From Favolaschia claudopus (lineage: Eukaryota > Basidiomycota > Agaricomycetes > Agaricales > Mycenaceae), in NCBI GenBank assembly GCA_037176885.1, contig JAWWNJ010000041.1, positions 1,302,001-1,366,000 of the forward strand: DNA of 64,000 nucleotides, in the 5' to 3' direction. The position numbers and the translations under genes are program-made. This document shows positions 54,501 through 62,660 of the stretch, one piece after another (position 1 is the stretch's first letter; each line of letters begins with the position of its first letter). A model generated the notes under the pieces. That model saw nothing but the letters and a program-made list of their open reading frames with translations, ran no database searches and was not told the DNA's origin.

Positions 54501-57123
54501 CGAGCACGATCGTCCCATAAAAGCCACACTCGGAACCAAAGTTCCAACCCGTTGTCGAAGAAGCACGAGTTGGGGGCAAGCCAGGGATAGGACTGAAGCA
54601 AGCGCTTCTTTCCAGCCTTGTCAAATACTTCTGTGAAAGAGCTTGACGGGTCTCCCGCCTTTCCTTGAGGTCCGGTGAGGCCGAGGGCAGCAGCGGTGTC
54701 TGGAGCCCTGCCATCATTCGGTTCCCATTCAATTGGGCGCGGACGGCGGTATGAACGAGGCGGAACAGCGTTGAAATGACCCGCTAAAGTAAGTTCACGA
54801 CCATCAGCGATTAATTATACACAGAGACCAACACAACAAGAGTACCTTTAATAGCGTCATGTTGTTTCTCCAATTCGCGGACATGCAACCAGATGTTTTC
54901 CGCTCCTTGAACCAGATCCATGTCGATTCCCGTCGCATGATGCAGGAGGGAATGCGCGTGCTCAATTGGATTCGTGGTAGACGGCACCTGAGCTGCCAAG
55001 TCGGGATCGACAACGCTTCGCGCGGGAAAAATCATAGATGCTATCGCTGGCCGTAGCCACCAATTTATCCATCCAACGATGCGCGGAAAGGTTTTCTTGA
55101 GTGTGTTGACTGTATTGGTAAAGTCTTCGGGGCTCGTGTTCTTCGACAGCATACGCCGGATTCCAGCATCGAAGACATCAACACTTTCTAGAGGAACGAG
55201 GGCACCATTTTTCTTGATGCGCACAGCTGATCGCTGGAAGTGGAGCTCACATCCAACTTGTGTCCTCTGTGCTTCTTGAACGAGCAACTCACGCTGGACA
55301 TCTTTCGCCGCCTGATCGAGCATTGAGAAGGCAGGTTGCATTGTACTGATAACCGCATCAGCGTACTCCTCAGCATGAGCAGCACGTTGAGCTCCCGAAA
55401 AGTCCATGACCTGAATCACGGGTTGAGAAGAAAGGACAACCTTGTAACACAACACTTACATTGAGAAGTAATTCTCGGTTAAAACGATTGCCTGCGTATT
55501 TGATCACCGACCGGAATAGACAGCGGAAGTGAGCGCGGTGATGGTCGGTATCTTGCTGGTCTATCCAGGTGTAGAGCACCGGAGCCCACTTTGTGAAACT
55601 GCCGTTGAACACGCAGGACGCAAGGAGCGGCCCATGGCGGAAGAACGTCATGTCTCCATCAGTCACAAAGCCATGACGCCCTGCCTCAGGCCCTTCTGCA
55701 AAATCAGAGAGCCAGGCTTCGACTGCATCTTTGATCAGACCTTCCATGAACGGAGTCTGGAATGAGATGTAGGTCGGCCCATTCAGACTCGAGTCCACGA
55801 TGAAGGTTGTCGTGAGTTTGACTCGGAGCGCAGAAAGGGATTTAAAAAATGCAAGCCCTCCTTTGGCACTGGTTTGTGATGCAATACCGAGACGTGCTTG
55901 ACTTTGAGATACATGATATCGTGCAGATCTCGGGTTAGCGAGGGTAGCAGAGATGTCGGCGAGGGGTTTCGAGCCCGGCCCGGCGTCACCTGTGCGTAGC
56001 TGATGTACACTCGCAGTCTGGCGGCGGCGAACTTGCTCATCAAGCTCGTCAAGCTCGAATTGCGAAAGAGAGCCCCCGGGCGGTCGCTGATGTGTGTCGT
56101 GGTTTCCTTGATGCTCCCATACTAGGTAATCCACCTTATTGCGCGTTATTTTGAAGTGGTAGGTGCGAGCTGTGCAAGTTTGCTGTTGAAGAGGTTCGCT
56201 CGAACGGCAAGTCGTCGCCGTACAGCCTCTCGAGACTTGTCTCCTGCGCGAGTCAGTCTGGGTCAATGGGCGCGTCACCCGGCCACATGTTCCACAGATG
56301 AGAGCCCCAACACAGGTGCGTGTCTCCACCCGTCCATGATCCTTGTAAGGATTTTTGCCTACGGAACGCCAAACCCACTTGTTGAAGTTCCACCCATTGT
56401 CGTCAGATTCCTTGCCGCAGACGATCTCACGGTGCACAAAGCCGACTGGGTAATTGAACGAGTCGTTGGCGGGGTCTAGATGAGTGTTGTTAGTTGTATT
56501 TGAAATCATGGTAATTAAAACTTGCCGTCTGCATCTGTTACGACTTGATTTCTACGTGAATCGTCGGGAAGGTGCTGGGGGAGTCGGCTCGGACCCGGAA
56601 TCGCGTGTGGTTGAGGGGGCAAGTGAGCAGGTAAATAGTTTTGAGGCGGGTAATTTGGTGGAGGATAAGCTGGGGGCGGATAATGACTGGTAGCGGCTGG
56701 CCAGGTGTAACCGGAAGGGGCGCCGTGCGGAAATGGGCCAGGGAAGGAATCCTGGGGAGGAGGCGCCGTGTAGTGATTAGGATTGAATGGGCCTGTAACC
56801 CCGCCGCTGGCAGGAAACCCTGAAAAACAATCAATAGACTGCTGGATACAATAGAGACTTGCACTGTACCTTGTCGTGGGCCGAAGGCGTCGTAAAATGG
56901 AGGTTGAGGGCCATAGAAAGGAAACACAGGAGCTTTAGGAGGTCAGGGACCGTTACTATTGAGTGAAAGCCGTGAAACAAATTTTACCCGGACCAAACTG
57001 AGGGAAATTGTACTGTGGAGGAAAGCTCGCGCTGTTTGACTGCCTTGCATGCTCTCGGGATGGCTCGAACCCAGCTGACGGAGACCAGAGGAAGTCTAAG
57101 AGAGCCCTGACAGCTCCGAACAT
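51582..57123 (-). CDS. Transposase fused to peptidase, PHD and Tudor-like domains
   Basis: About 1,700 residues, fifteen or so introns, no internal stop once spliced. The first plausible ATG is 57123 (MFGAVRALLDFLW). Rough residue map follows. 1-165: Pro-rich, disordered (YPPPAYPPPNYPPQNY). 190-300: GCM/WRKY-like zinc domain (WNFNKWVWRSVGKNPYKDH, CVGALICGTCGRVTRP, WEHQGNHDTHQRPP). 440-700: DDE core with VTDGDMTFFRHG, MDFSGAQRAAHAEEYADA and TTNPIEHAHSLLHH. 765-1100: cysteine-peptidase-like domain with Cys box PNSCFFDNGLELWFRVW and His box SYRGLHWTSKVR. 1215-1270: PHD finger CSRCGYVG, CDECGKWSHVIC, WICPDC. About 1310-1380: Tudor/PWWP-like module (YYPALVLSRRNNLVQLEWYS). Acidic C-terminal tail to 51582. 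The transposase presumably binds the subterminal repeats. That one gene spans all modules rests on exon-to-exon continuity; a split into two genes near 54,700 is the main alternative. Confidence 0.8.
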
Positions 57124-57669
57124 ATTCTGCAGTTCAGAGACTGTCGTCGACGCTGTATGGCGCGTCACGCCGACGTATGGACAAAAAAGGAAAGCCGGCG
57201 GCAACTCAAAATGCTTAAAACGCGAAGATCCACTGCAAGAGATTCAAGGGTACAACAAGCAGTTTACCAGAAACTTTGCAGACAGACTCAAGGAACCGAT
57301 GTTACCGTCGATATCGATGAGTCGGGCGTGATACGCAGTGAGGGACAGACATAGATGATTGAAAAGATTCATTAGAAAGATTTGAACTGCAGCCAAGTAC
57401 ATTTACAGAGAGTCGTCGACGAAGGTAGAGGAGCTGGCGCCCTGCGAGGTGACTGAGCGCATAGAGGGAGACGGAAACAAGGTGGACTTTGCGCTGGCAG
57501 GTTCCGCATTCGGAATCCCACGACCATGACATCGGTACTGTGTACGAAACAATTATATTTGGTATCGAGAGCTACAAACAGACAAGATGGATTTCTACGA
57601 CGCTACAATGTCGCGTGTAACGCTGTAGGAATGTGCTGCGGGTGCCTATAGTACATTACTCGAAATTGC

Positions 57670-57818
57670 GACAAAGTAACTTGGCGGTAACTTAACTTGA
57701 ACTTAACGTGAACTTAACTTGGTCAAATTAACTTGCCCCGCCAAAAGTTAACTCAAGTAACTTACAAGTAACTTTTGTATGGTCAAGTTAGATTGTCCAA
57801 GTAACTTTGTTAACCGCC
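57670..57818. repeat. Right subterminal AAGTTACTTG-type repeats
   Basis: Dense inverted and direct copies of words like taacttgg, acttaacttg, aagttaactc and caagtaac, matching the left-end array. The last 20 bases are the imperfect partner of the left terminus. Confidence 0.8.
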
Positions 57819-57827
57819 GAGCGTGTT
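57819..57827. repeat. Right 9-bp target-site duplication
   Basis: gagcgtgtt, the second copy of 50412-50420, directly after the transposon end. Confidence 0.75.
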
Positions 57828-57897
57828 TACTTGAATTCTCCCACGCTCTATAGACTACAGTATAAGTAATCCTCCTTCCTCCAATTTGTAGCCCGTT

Positions 57898-58645
57898 GAT
57901 GAATTTTCTCTACGCTCACACACGCAACAGATAATCAAGTCTTATGAGACCTCGACTGCCACCTTACGATCGATACTAGCGCATCCGTCCTTGCAAAAGG
58001 AATCGATTGAAAAGACGATGGATGCGGTGGCAGAGGCCAATGCAGACGCCAAGGAAATCGACGACGCAATTAGAATTGGTGGGGATGTTGCTCTGGGAAT
58101 CGAGGGAGCATTCGACGACAGCGAGCTTGAAGAGGAACTCAAGAAGTTGGCTCTGGAGGCGGAGAGGGAGAAGGTTGATGTGCGGTTAGGCGACGACTCG
58201 TTGAGGACACCTGATACTCGGCCATCGCATGTCGAATTGGAACCACGTCGGGAAGTACTTGCTTCATGAAGGCTTTCTTTGGCGTGCGCTAATTCATACC
58301 AACTGTTTTATGGACCTTGATGCAATTGGGATCGTGTTTAATGCGTGCTACATGTAAAGTACAGTGCGTTTGCCCAAGAAATACAGATTACGATTGAAAC
58401 TTCGAACGTTTACTTGCCGCCCATCCCAACAGCGTTCTTTGCCTTGTCGAGCATAGACTGGTCATTCTCGTTGGAGTTTCCAGAGACGGCGTCGCCGACT
58501 TTCTGGGTGCCACTCTTCTCAGAGCTGGGTTGAAGGGTGGAAGCAATGCTGTCTCCGGTGCCCTTGAGCGAATCCCCAACGTGCTCGGTGGTCGACTTCT
58601 CAGAGTCGGGCTGAAGGGCGATTGGACTCAAGCATATCGTACTGG
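57898..58645. repeat. Left arm of a 748-bp inverted repeat
   Basis: Reverse complement of 59757-60504. Paired positions sum to 118402 throughout (for example stop codons at 58269 and 60133, or 58410 and 59992), so there is no net indel, and the stretches compared by eye show no mismatch. The outer edge falls in an intron of CHMP7 and the inner edge in the intron of HSP9/12. Beyond 58645 similarity decays within about 25 bases. Confidence 0.93.
57931..58269 (+). pseudogene. Extra copy of the last CHMP7 exon
   Basis: Identical in translation to the last exon of the CHMP7 gene at 60133-60471 (IIKSYETSTATLRSILAHPS onward, ending EPRREVLAS), including part of the preceding intron. The rest of the gene is missing, so this is a fragment carried by the inverted duplication. 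The first ATG in frame (58018) would give an 83-residue C-terminal ESCRT-III tail if transcribed, but no promoter evidence is seen. Confidence 0.85.
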
Positions 58646-58730
58646 CAGAAGAAGACAAACCTTCAAGACAGAGCAATGACTTTGAGGTAGTGCAGCATAA
58701 AGCGAAGCACATATACGAGGTGCTGAGCAT
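58410..58730 (-). pseudogene. 5'-truncated HSP9/12 copy, now part of a chimeric ORF
   Basis: Holds the second exon of HSP9/12 unchanged (PDSEKSTTEHVGDSLKGTGD to KNAVGMGGK) plus 3' intron sequence, but not the first exon. An open frame starts at an ATG in the unique spacer (58730: MLSTSYMCFALCC), runs through former intron sequence (ASTICLSPIALQ) and continues in the original HSP9/12 frame for 106 codons. Whether it is expressed is unknown. The intron part is three bases shorter than in the right arm and its first bases are diverged. Confidence 0.7.
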
Positions 58731-58767
58731 TTATTCGGCAAGCCCTTGGTTTGAAATGGCGGAGTAT

Positions 58768-59339
58768 TCATATCATTATTTGGAATAATTCCCGCGTCTC
58801 ATCTCGTGTCTTGCACTGGCGGGTATGTGGCTCTGATGTTCTTTTGTATTTCGGATGGTCGAAGATGGACGGCAGGTGCTCCAGTAGTTGATAGTGCAGG
58901 ATGTCCGACGTAGCATACAAGTGACGCATGTATGTAATACGGGGATCGGCTGTTCGGTTTGGAACCTCGCCGGTAATCCCTTCCATCCACTACTTTCCAT
59001 TCCTCGAGCGGCACATATCTCAATTGAGACAACAAAGGCGGAATGGACTGGGATTTAGACTTGTGTTCGTCTTCATTACGCCCTAAGAATATAATTACTT
59101 TCCTCTAGTCATAAATGCTAGTGTTACACGGATTTCGGGGCGGGGCACCGTTCGAAATGCGCAGTTCTCAGGTCCAGACGGTCTAGTAAGGCCTGAGGGC
59201 AGCACAAAGTCCCGAAACTGTTCATCTTTAACCACTTTGAAAATGTGCTAGTCAGTGCGTCGGGAAAGGAAGGAAGGCTCAAGTTCAAAACTTGTTTGCT
59301 CGACCACCTGGGCTTGACCTGGGCAGCTGGTTGTTGCAT
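58768..59339 (-). pseudogene. Unrecognised small gene, probably decayed
   Basis: Lies in the spacer between the inverted-repeat arms. Reading from the ATG at 59339: MQQPAAQVKPRWSSKQ, a 44-nt intron ending CTGACTAG, HIFKVVKDEQFRDFVLPSGL, VTLAFMTRGK, a possible 39-nt intron, then SKSQSIPPLLSQLRYVPLEE. At about 59000-58975 the frame shifts to one giving VPNRTADPRITYMRHLYATS and LHYQLLEHLPSIF, ending QIMI at 58768. The shift needs a 28-nt intron (unusually short) or a one-base change in a GGG run. The product is not recognised and could be a real small gene. Confidence 0.4.
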
Positions 59340-59458
59340 GACCCAGATCGGGAAGTGCAGCGTCTCGCATCCAGGAAAGGGAATTTTAATTTAGTATCAC
59401 GTCACCGTCGTCATCAATTCGACTCGAAGCGCCCAGTCAAGATCTTTCAAGATCCGCC

Positions 59459-59463
59459 CCCCT
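59459..59463 (+). promoter_or_regulatory. STRE-like CCCCT upstream of HSP9/12
   Basis: CCCCT (within cgccccccctcg) is the core bound by Msn2/4-type stress factors in yeasts, where HSP12 is a classic target. It lies 222 bases upstream of the HSP9/12 start. A five-base match is weak by itself. Confidence 0.35.
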
Positions 59464-59542
59464 CGACCCGCCACAGAACTCCGCGATGATGCTCTCCCTG
59501 CGTAGATGACAACGTCACTAATGACCGTGGAGTGTTAGACGG

Positions 59543-59549
59543 TATAAAA
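59543..59549 (+). promoter_or_regulatory. TATA box of HSP9/12
   Basis: tataaaa, about 136 bases before the start codon, fits the TATA-dependent promoters usual for strongly induced stress genes. Confidence 0.55.
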
Positions 59550-59684
59550 CGCAAGGATCAAGACCGATTTTCCCCAACCAATCCACTCAACCACCACCAC
59601 TCCCATGTCAGTTTAGAGTATTCCGAGCCCCAACCTTCGATCTCCACTCACATCGTTCGCAGAAACCTTTATCCAAATAACATT

Positions 59685-59992
59685 ATGTCTGACACTGGTC
59701 GCCAATCGCTCACTGACAAGGCTGGTGCTGCCTTGAAGGTTCGTCTTCTTCTTCTTCCAGTACGATATGCTTGAGTCCAATCGCCCTTCAGCCCGACTCT
59801 GAGAAGTCGACCACCGAGCACGTTGGGGATTCGCTCAAGGGCACCGGAGACAGCATTGCTTCCACCCTTCAACCCAGCTCTGAGAAGAGTGGCACCCAGA
59901 AAGTCGGCGACGCCGTCTCTGGAAACTCCAACGAGAATGACCAGTCTATGCTCGACAAGGCAAAGAACGCTGTTGGGATGGGCGGCAAGTAA
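59685..59992 (+). CDS. hsp12: HSP9/HSP12 small stress protein
   Basis: Small hydrophilic protein of the fungal HSP9/HSP12 family, induced by heat, osmotic stress and stationary phase and thought to stabilise membranes. Exon 1 (59685-59738) gives MSDTGRQSLTDKAGAALK. A 53-nt intron (59739-59791, ending CCCTTCAG) follows. Exon 2 gives PDSEKSTTEHVGDSLKGTGD, SIASTLQPSSEKSGTQKVGD and SMLDKAKNAVGMGGK, ending at 59992. The length, 87 residues, and the repeated amphipathic segments match the family. Upstream are a TATA box and an STRE-like site. The second exon and part of the intron are duplicated in the left arm of the inverted repeat. Confidence 0.95.
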
Positions 59993-60504
59993 ACGTTCGA
60001 AGTTTCAATCGTAATCTGTATTTCTTGGGCAAACGCACTGTACTTTACATGTAGCACGCATTAAACACGATCCCAATTGCATCAAGGTCCATAAAACAGT
60101 TGGTATGAATTAGCGCACGCCAAAGAAAGCCTTCATGAAGCAAGTACTTCCCGACGTGGTTCCAATTCGACATGCGATGGCCGAGTATCAGGTGTCCTCA
60201 ACGAGTCGTCGCCTAACCGCACATCAACCTTCTCCCTCTCCGCCTCCAGAGCCAACTTCTTGAGTTCCTCTTCAAGCTCGCTGTCGTCGAATGCTCCCTC
60301 GATTCCCAGAGCAACATCCCCACCAATTCTAATTGCGTCGTCGATTTCCTTGGCGTCTGCATTGGCCTCTGCCACCGCATCCATCGTCTTTTCAATCGAT
60401 TCCTTTTGCAAGGACGGATGCGCTAGTATCGATCGTAAGGTGGCAGTCGAGGTCTCATAAGACTTGATTATCTGTTGCGTGTGTGAGCGTAGAGAAAATT
60501 CATC
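59757..60504. repeat. Right arm of the 748-bp inverted repeat
   Basis: Contains the 3' part of the HSP9/12 intron, its second exon, the short intergenic stretch, the last exon of CHMP7 and part of the intron before it. As the genes on this side are complete, this arm is the likely source and the left arm the copy. Confidence 0.93.
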
Positions 60505-61715
60505 GATGAATGCATGCAACCTCTATATCACCAGCAGCCGTTTCAACGCTGATCAGCGTAGCTTCTAGTGTCTCAAGAGAACCTAAACGCTTCTTGAGCA
60601 CGTCTTCGACTTGTTTCCGCGATCGAAGGTAGGTCAAGGCCACCGGTTTGTGTTTCTCCTTCAGTGCAGCAGTGGCCTTGGCGGTATATCTACACGCACA
60701 GTCAGGTCGGCCAATGATTTATATGCACGAAATTGAACGCAACTCATTCATCTTTCGTTGGAATTCATCGACTTGCAGCTGTAGGTGTGCGACGGCATCC
60801 TTCAATTCTAGAATGCCACGGTCTACACTTGTAATCTCTCGAAGAGCGGATGCATTGGCCATCTCTATGAATTTAATGACCTATGTTCGTCGATACCATG
60901 TCAGTCAACAAGCTAGAACTAAATTTCCCTGAGCTTACATTGCTGTTCACGACGACCGCATGCCGATCGCGCTCTAAAAATTTCAAAAGCACCTTCGCGT
61001 CACTGTCGGTCAACACCCGGTGTTCCGCAGAAAACTCCCGCTTGAAGCTTTCGAAACTGTAAAGGGCGTCCGCAGGACCACCAGCTTTCAGAGACTGCTT
61101 TGCAAGGATGTCGTCTGCAGCCTTTTCAAGGAGTGAGATCACTACAAAGTCGCCCTGCCAGGCCGCGTCCTTGGCGCCACCACCGCTGATGAGGCCGTCC
61201 TCCCCAACGACCCCGAGTTGTTCGAGCGCCCACCAAAGTGGTTTGCCAACCACATAAGCCGCTATTCGACCAGGAAGCCACCCAGCATTATATATCGACT
61301 CGTTAGAGGTTAAGAACTCCGACCGCGAAAAGAGAGCCTTCTGGAAACGGAGCTCTGTCTTTGCTAACACATGCCATAGTTAGCTATTCGCGAATTAGAG
61401 CCTGAAGTCGAATGTGCCTACGATTACCGTCGACAAAGCAAGTGGCTTACCAGCCCCGGGGACGCGGAGAAGGCTCATGAGATTGGCATCAGCGGTGAGG
61501 ACCACGTTGCTTCCGCGACCCTGCATGCCTGAACGAGTGATGTTTTCAAGAGCTTGCCGCCACCACTCGATATTGGAGGTGTAAGAAGCCGGATTAGAGT
61601 GCTTCTGACGCGATATATCGGAATATAATGACTGGAGCCGTGAGGGAGAGGTGGTAGCATATGGAGGAAGAGCAAGCAGCGCCGAGGAGGCTTTAGGCGT
61701 CGATGGAGGTTGCAT
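60133..61715 (-). CDS. ESCRT-III protein CHMP7/Chm7
   Basis: ESCRT-III family member that surveys and reseals the nuclear envelope. The start at 61715 gives MQPPSTPKASSALLALPPYA, then SRLQSLYSDISRQKHSNPA and IEWWRQALENITRSG. An N-terminal winged-helix-like part runs through LALSTVIAELRFQKALF, GRIAAYVVGKPLWWALEQLG and GDFVVISLLEKAADDIL. The Snf7 domain follows: VLLKFLERDRHAVVVNSNV, IKFIEMANASALREITSVDR, LELKDAVAHLQLQVDEFQRK, YTAKATAALKEKHKPVALTY and SLETLEATLISVETAAGDIE. The last exon (60133-60471) gives IIKSYETSTATLRSILAHPS and an acidic tail with SELEEELKKLALEAEREK, a likely MIM-type helix. About 470 residues, five or six introns. The last exon is duplicated at 57931-58269. Confidence 0.9.
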
Positions 61716-62004
61716 GAAGAAGGGAAGTCACGGTCACGTGTGACGCGCGTTTGCCTCATCCTTCTCATCTCAGAAATCGACACGAAAAGCGACTCAATAC
61801 AGTAGTGAGAAATCTACATACGCCCACCGGCGCGTCTTTGCGGTGCAAGGCGCGCAAAATGAGATAAAGAAACGGTATCCGAGTCTGAGACTGCTACCGA
61901 CTCGTGTCCCCCATGACTGAATACACCAGACGACTCGACAGCCGGGGAATAGGACGAAAGTTCTGGAGTTTCCTTTGGGTTGATTCAAGGTAAGCGGGGA
62001 TCCG

Positions 62005-62645
62005 TTAAATTTGATCTCGACTTCTCACATAGGTGAAACTCAACGACACTGGTGATTCGGAAACATTGTGAGCGGGCGAAACAGGTCGAATGTCAATGAC
62101 GATGTCAGGCACGGCATCTTTCCCCAGGGACGTGCCATTGAATGTGTGTGCATCGATGGGAGCATATCTATGTCGATACGCTGCTGATGGAGCAAAGCTT
62201 TTCGGTCTGCGGTGATGGCGCCAAAGCTTGAAGGCGGCGGCCAGCGCAATCGAGAGTGATAAAAAGCCGACAACGCCGATTACGATCCATGCGATTTTTC
62301 TGTTGTCCGAGCTGCTGGACTCGGGCGATTCGTTAGTCAAAAGATTAGCGGTCGGCGCGGAGACGCTCGTCGACTGCGATACATCTATAACCAATGTCAG
62401 TCGGTTCGTGCAGTCAGTGCGTTATTCACTTGAAACCACGGTAGGAGAAAGAGTAGCAGGGGAGGGAGTCTGAAGTGGTGGCATTGCGGAAGACTACAGA
62501 CCTAGAGAGGCATGGGACAACCGGTGACCTCTCTCAAGAATAGAACGGGAGAACACTACCGAAGAAGATTCAGTATGCGGCGAACTCGTATTGGCGGATT
62601 GGCAACACGAGGTCAGAATACAATCACATTCGATATCAGACTCCA
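62005..62645 (-). CDS. Small single-pass membrane protein, Ser/Thr-rich
   Basis: Not recognised. Reading from the ATG at 62645: MESDIECDCILTSCCQSANT, an intron, SSAMPPLQTPSPATLSPTVV, an intron, and then a final exon. This has a Ser-rich segment, one hydrophobic span (IAWIVIGVVGFLSLSIALAA) followed by Lys/Arg (KLWRHHRRPK), and a tail ending FTYVRSRDQI at 62005. The layout (Ser/Thr-rich exposed part, one span, basic stop-transfer, cytoplasmic tail) resembles the neighbour at 62661-64000, but no signal peptide is seen. It starts only 15 bases after that gene's stop, so it could be a truncated relative or an extra exon group of the same gene. Confidence 0.6.
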
Positions 62646-62660
62646 TGGTGGCAATACAGG

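Larger units (their letters stand above)
50421..57818 (-). mobile_element. Large DNA transposon, Mutator-like, about 7.4 kb
   Basis: Bounded by a 9-bp direct repeat (gagcgtgtt). The first 20 bases of the left end and the reverse complement of the last 20 agree at about 15 positions, with a perfect 10-base block (AAAGTTACTT) at the same offset, so the terminal inverted repeats are short and imperfect. Both ends carry many copies of words like AAGTTAACTTG and AAGTTACTTG in both orientations (50421-50525, 50870-51075 and 57670-57818). Inside is one long multi-exon gene on the minus strand (51582-57123). No other gene is supported. I assign it to a Mutator-like class from the DDE motif style, the zinc domain and the 9-bp duplication; the exact superfamily is unproven. 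Confidence 0.8.

Noticed and set aside
51582..57123. A retrotransposon or virus-derived gene
   Set aside because: No reverse transcriptase, integrase zinc motif, LTRs or poly(A) tail; DDE-type motifs, terminal inverted repeats and a 9-bp duplication fit a cut-and-paste DNA transposon.
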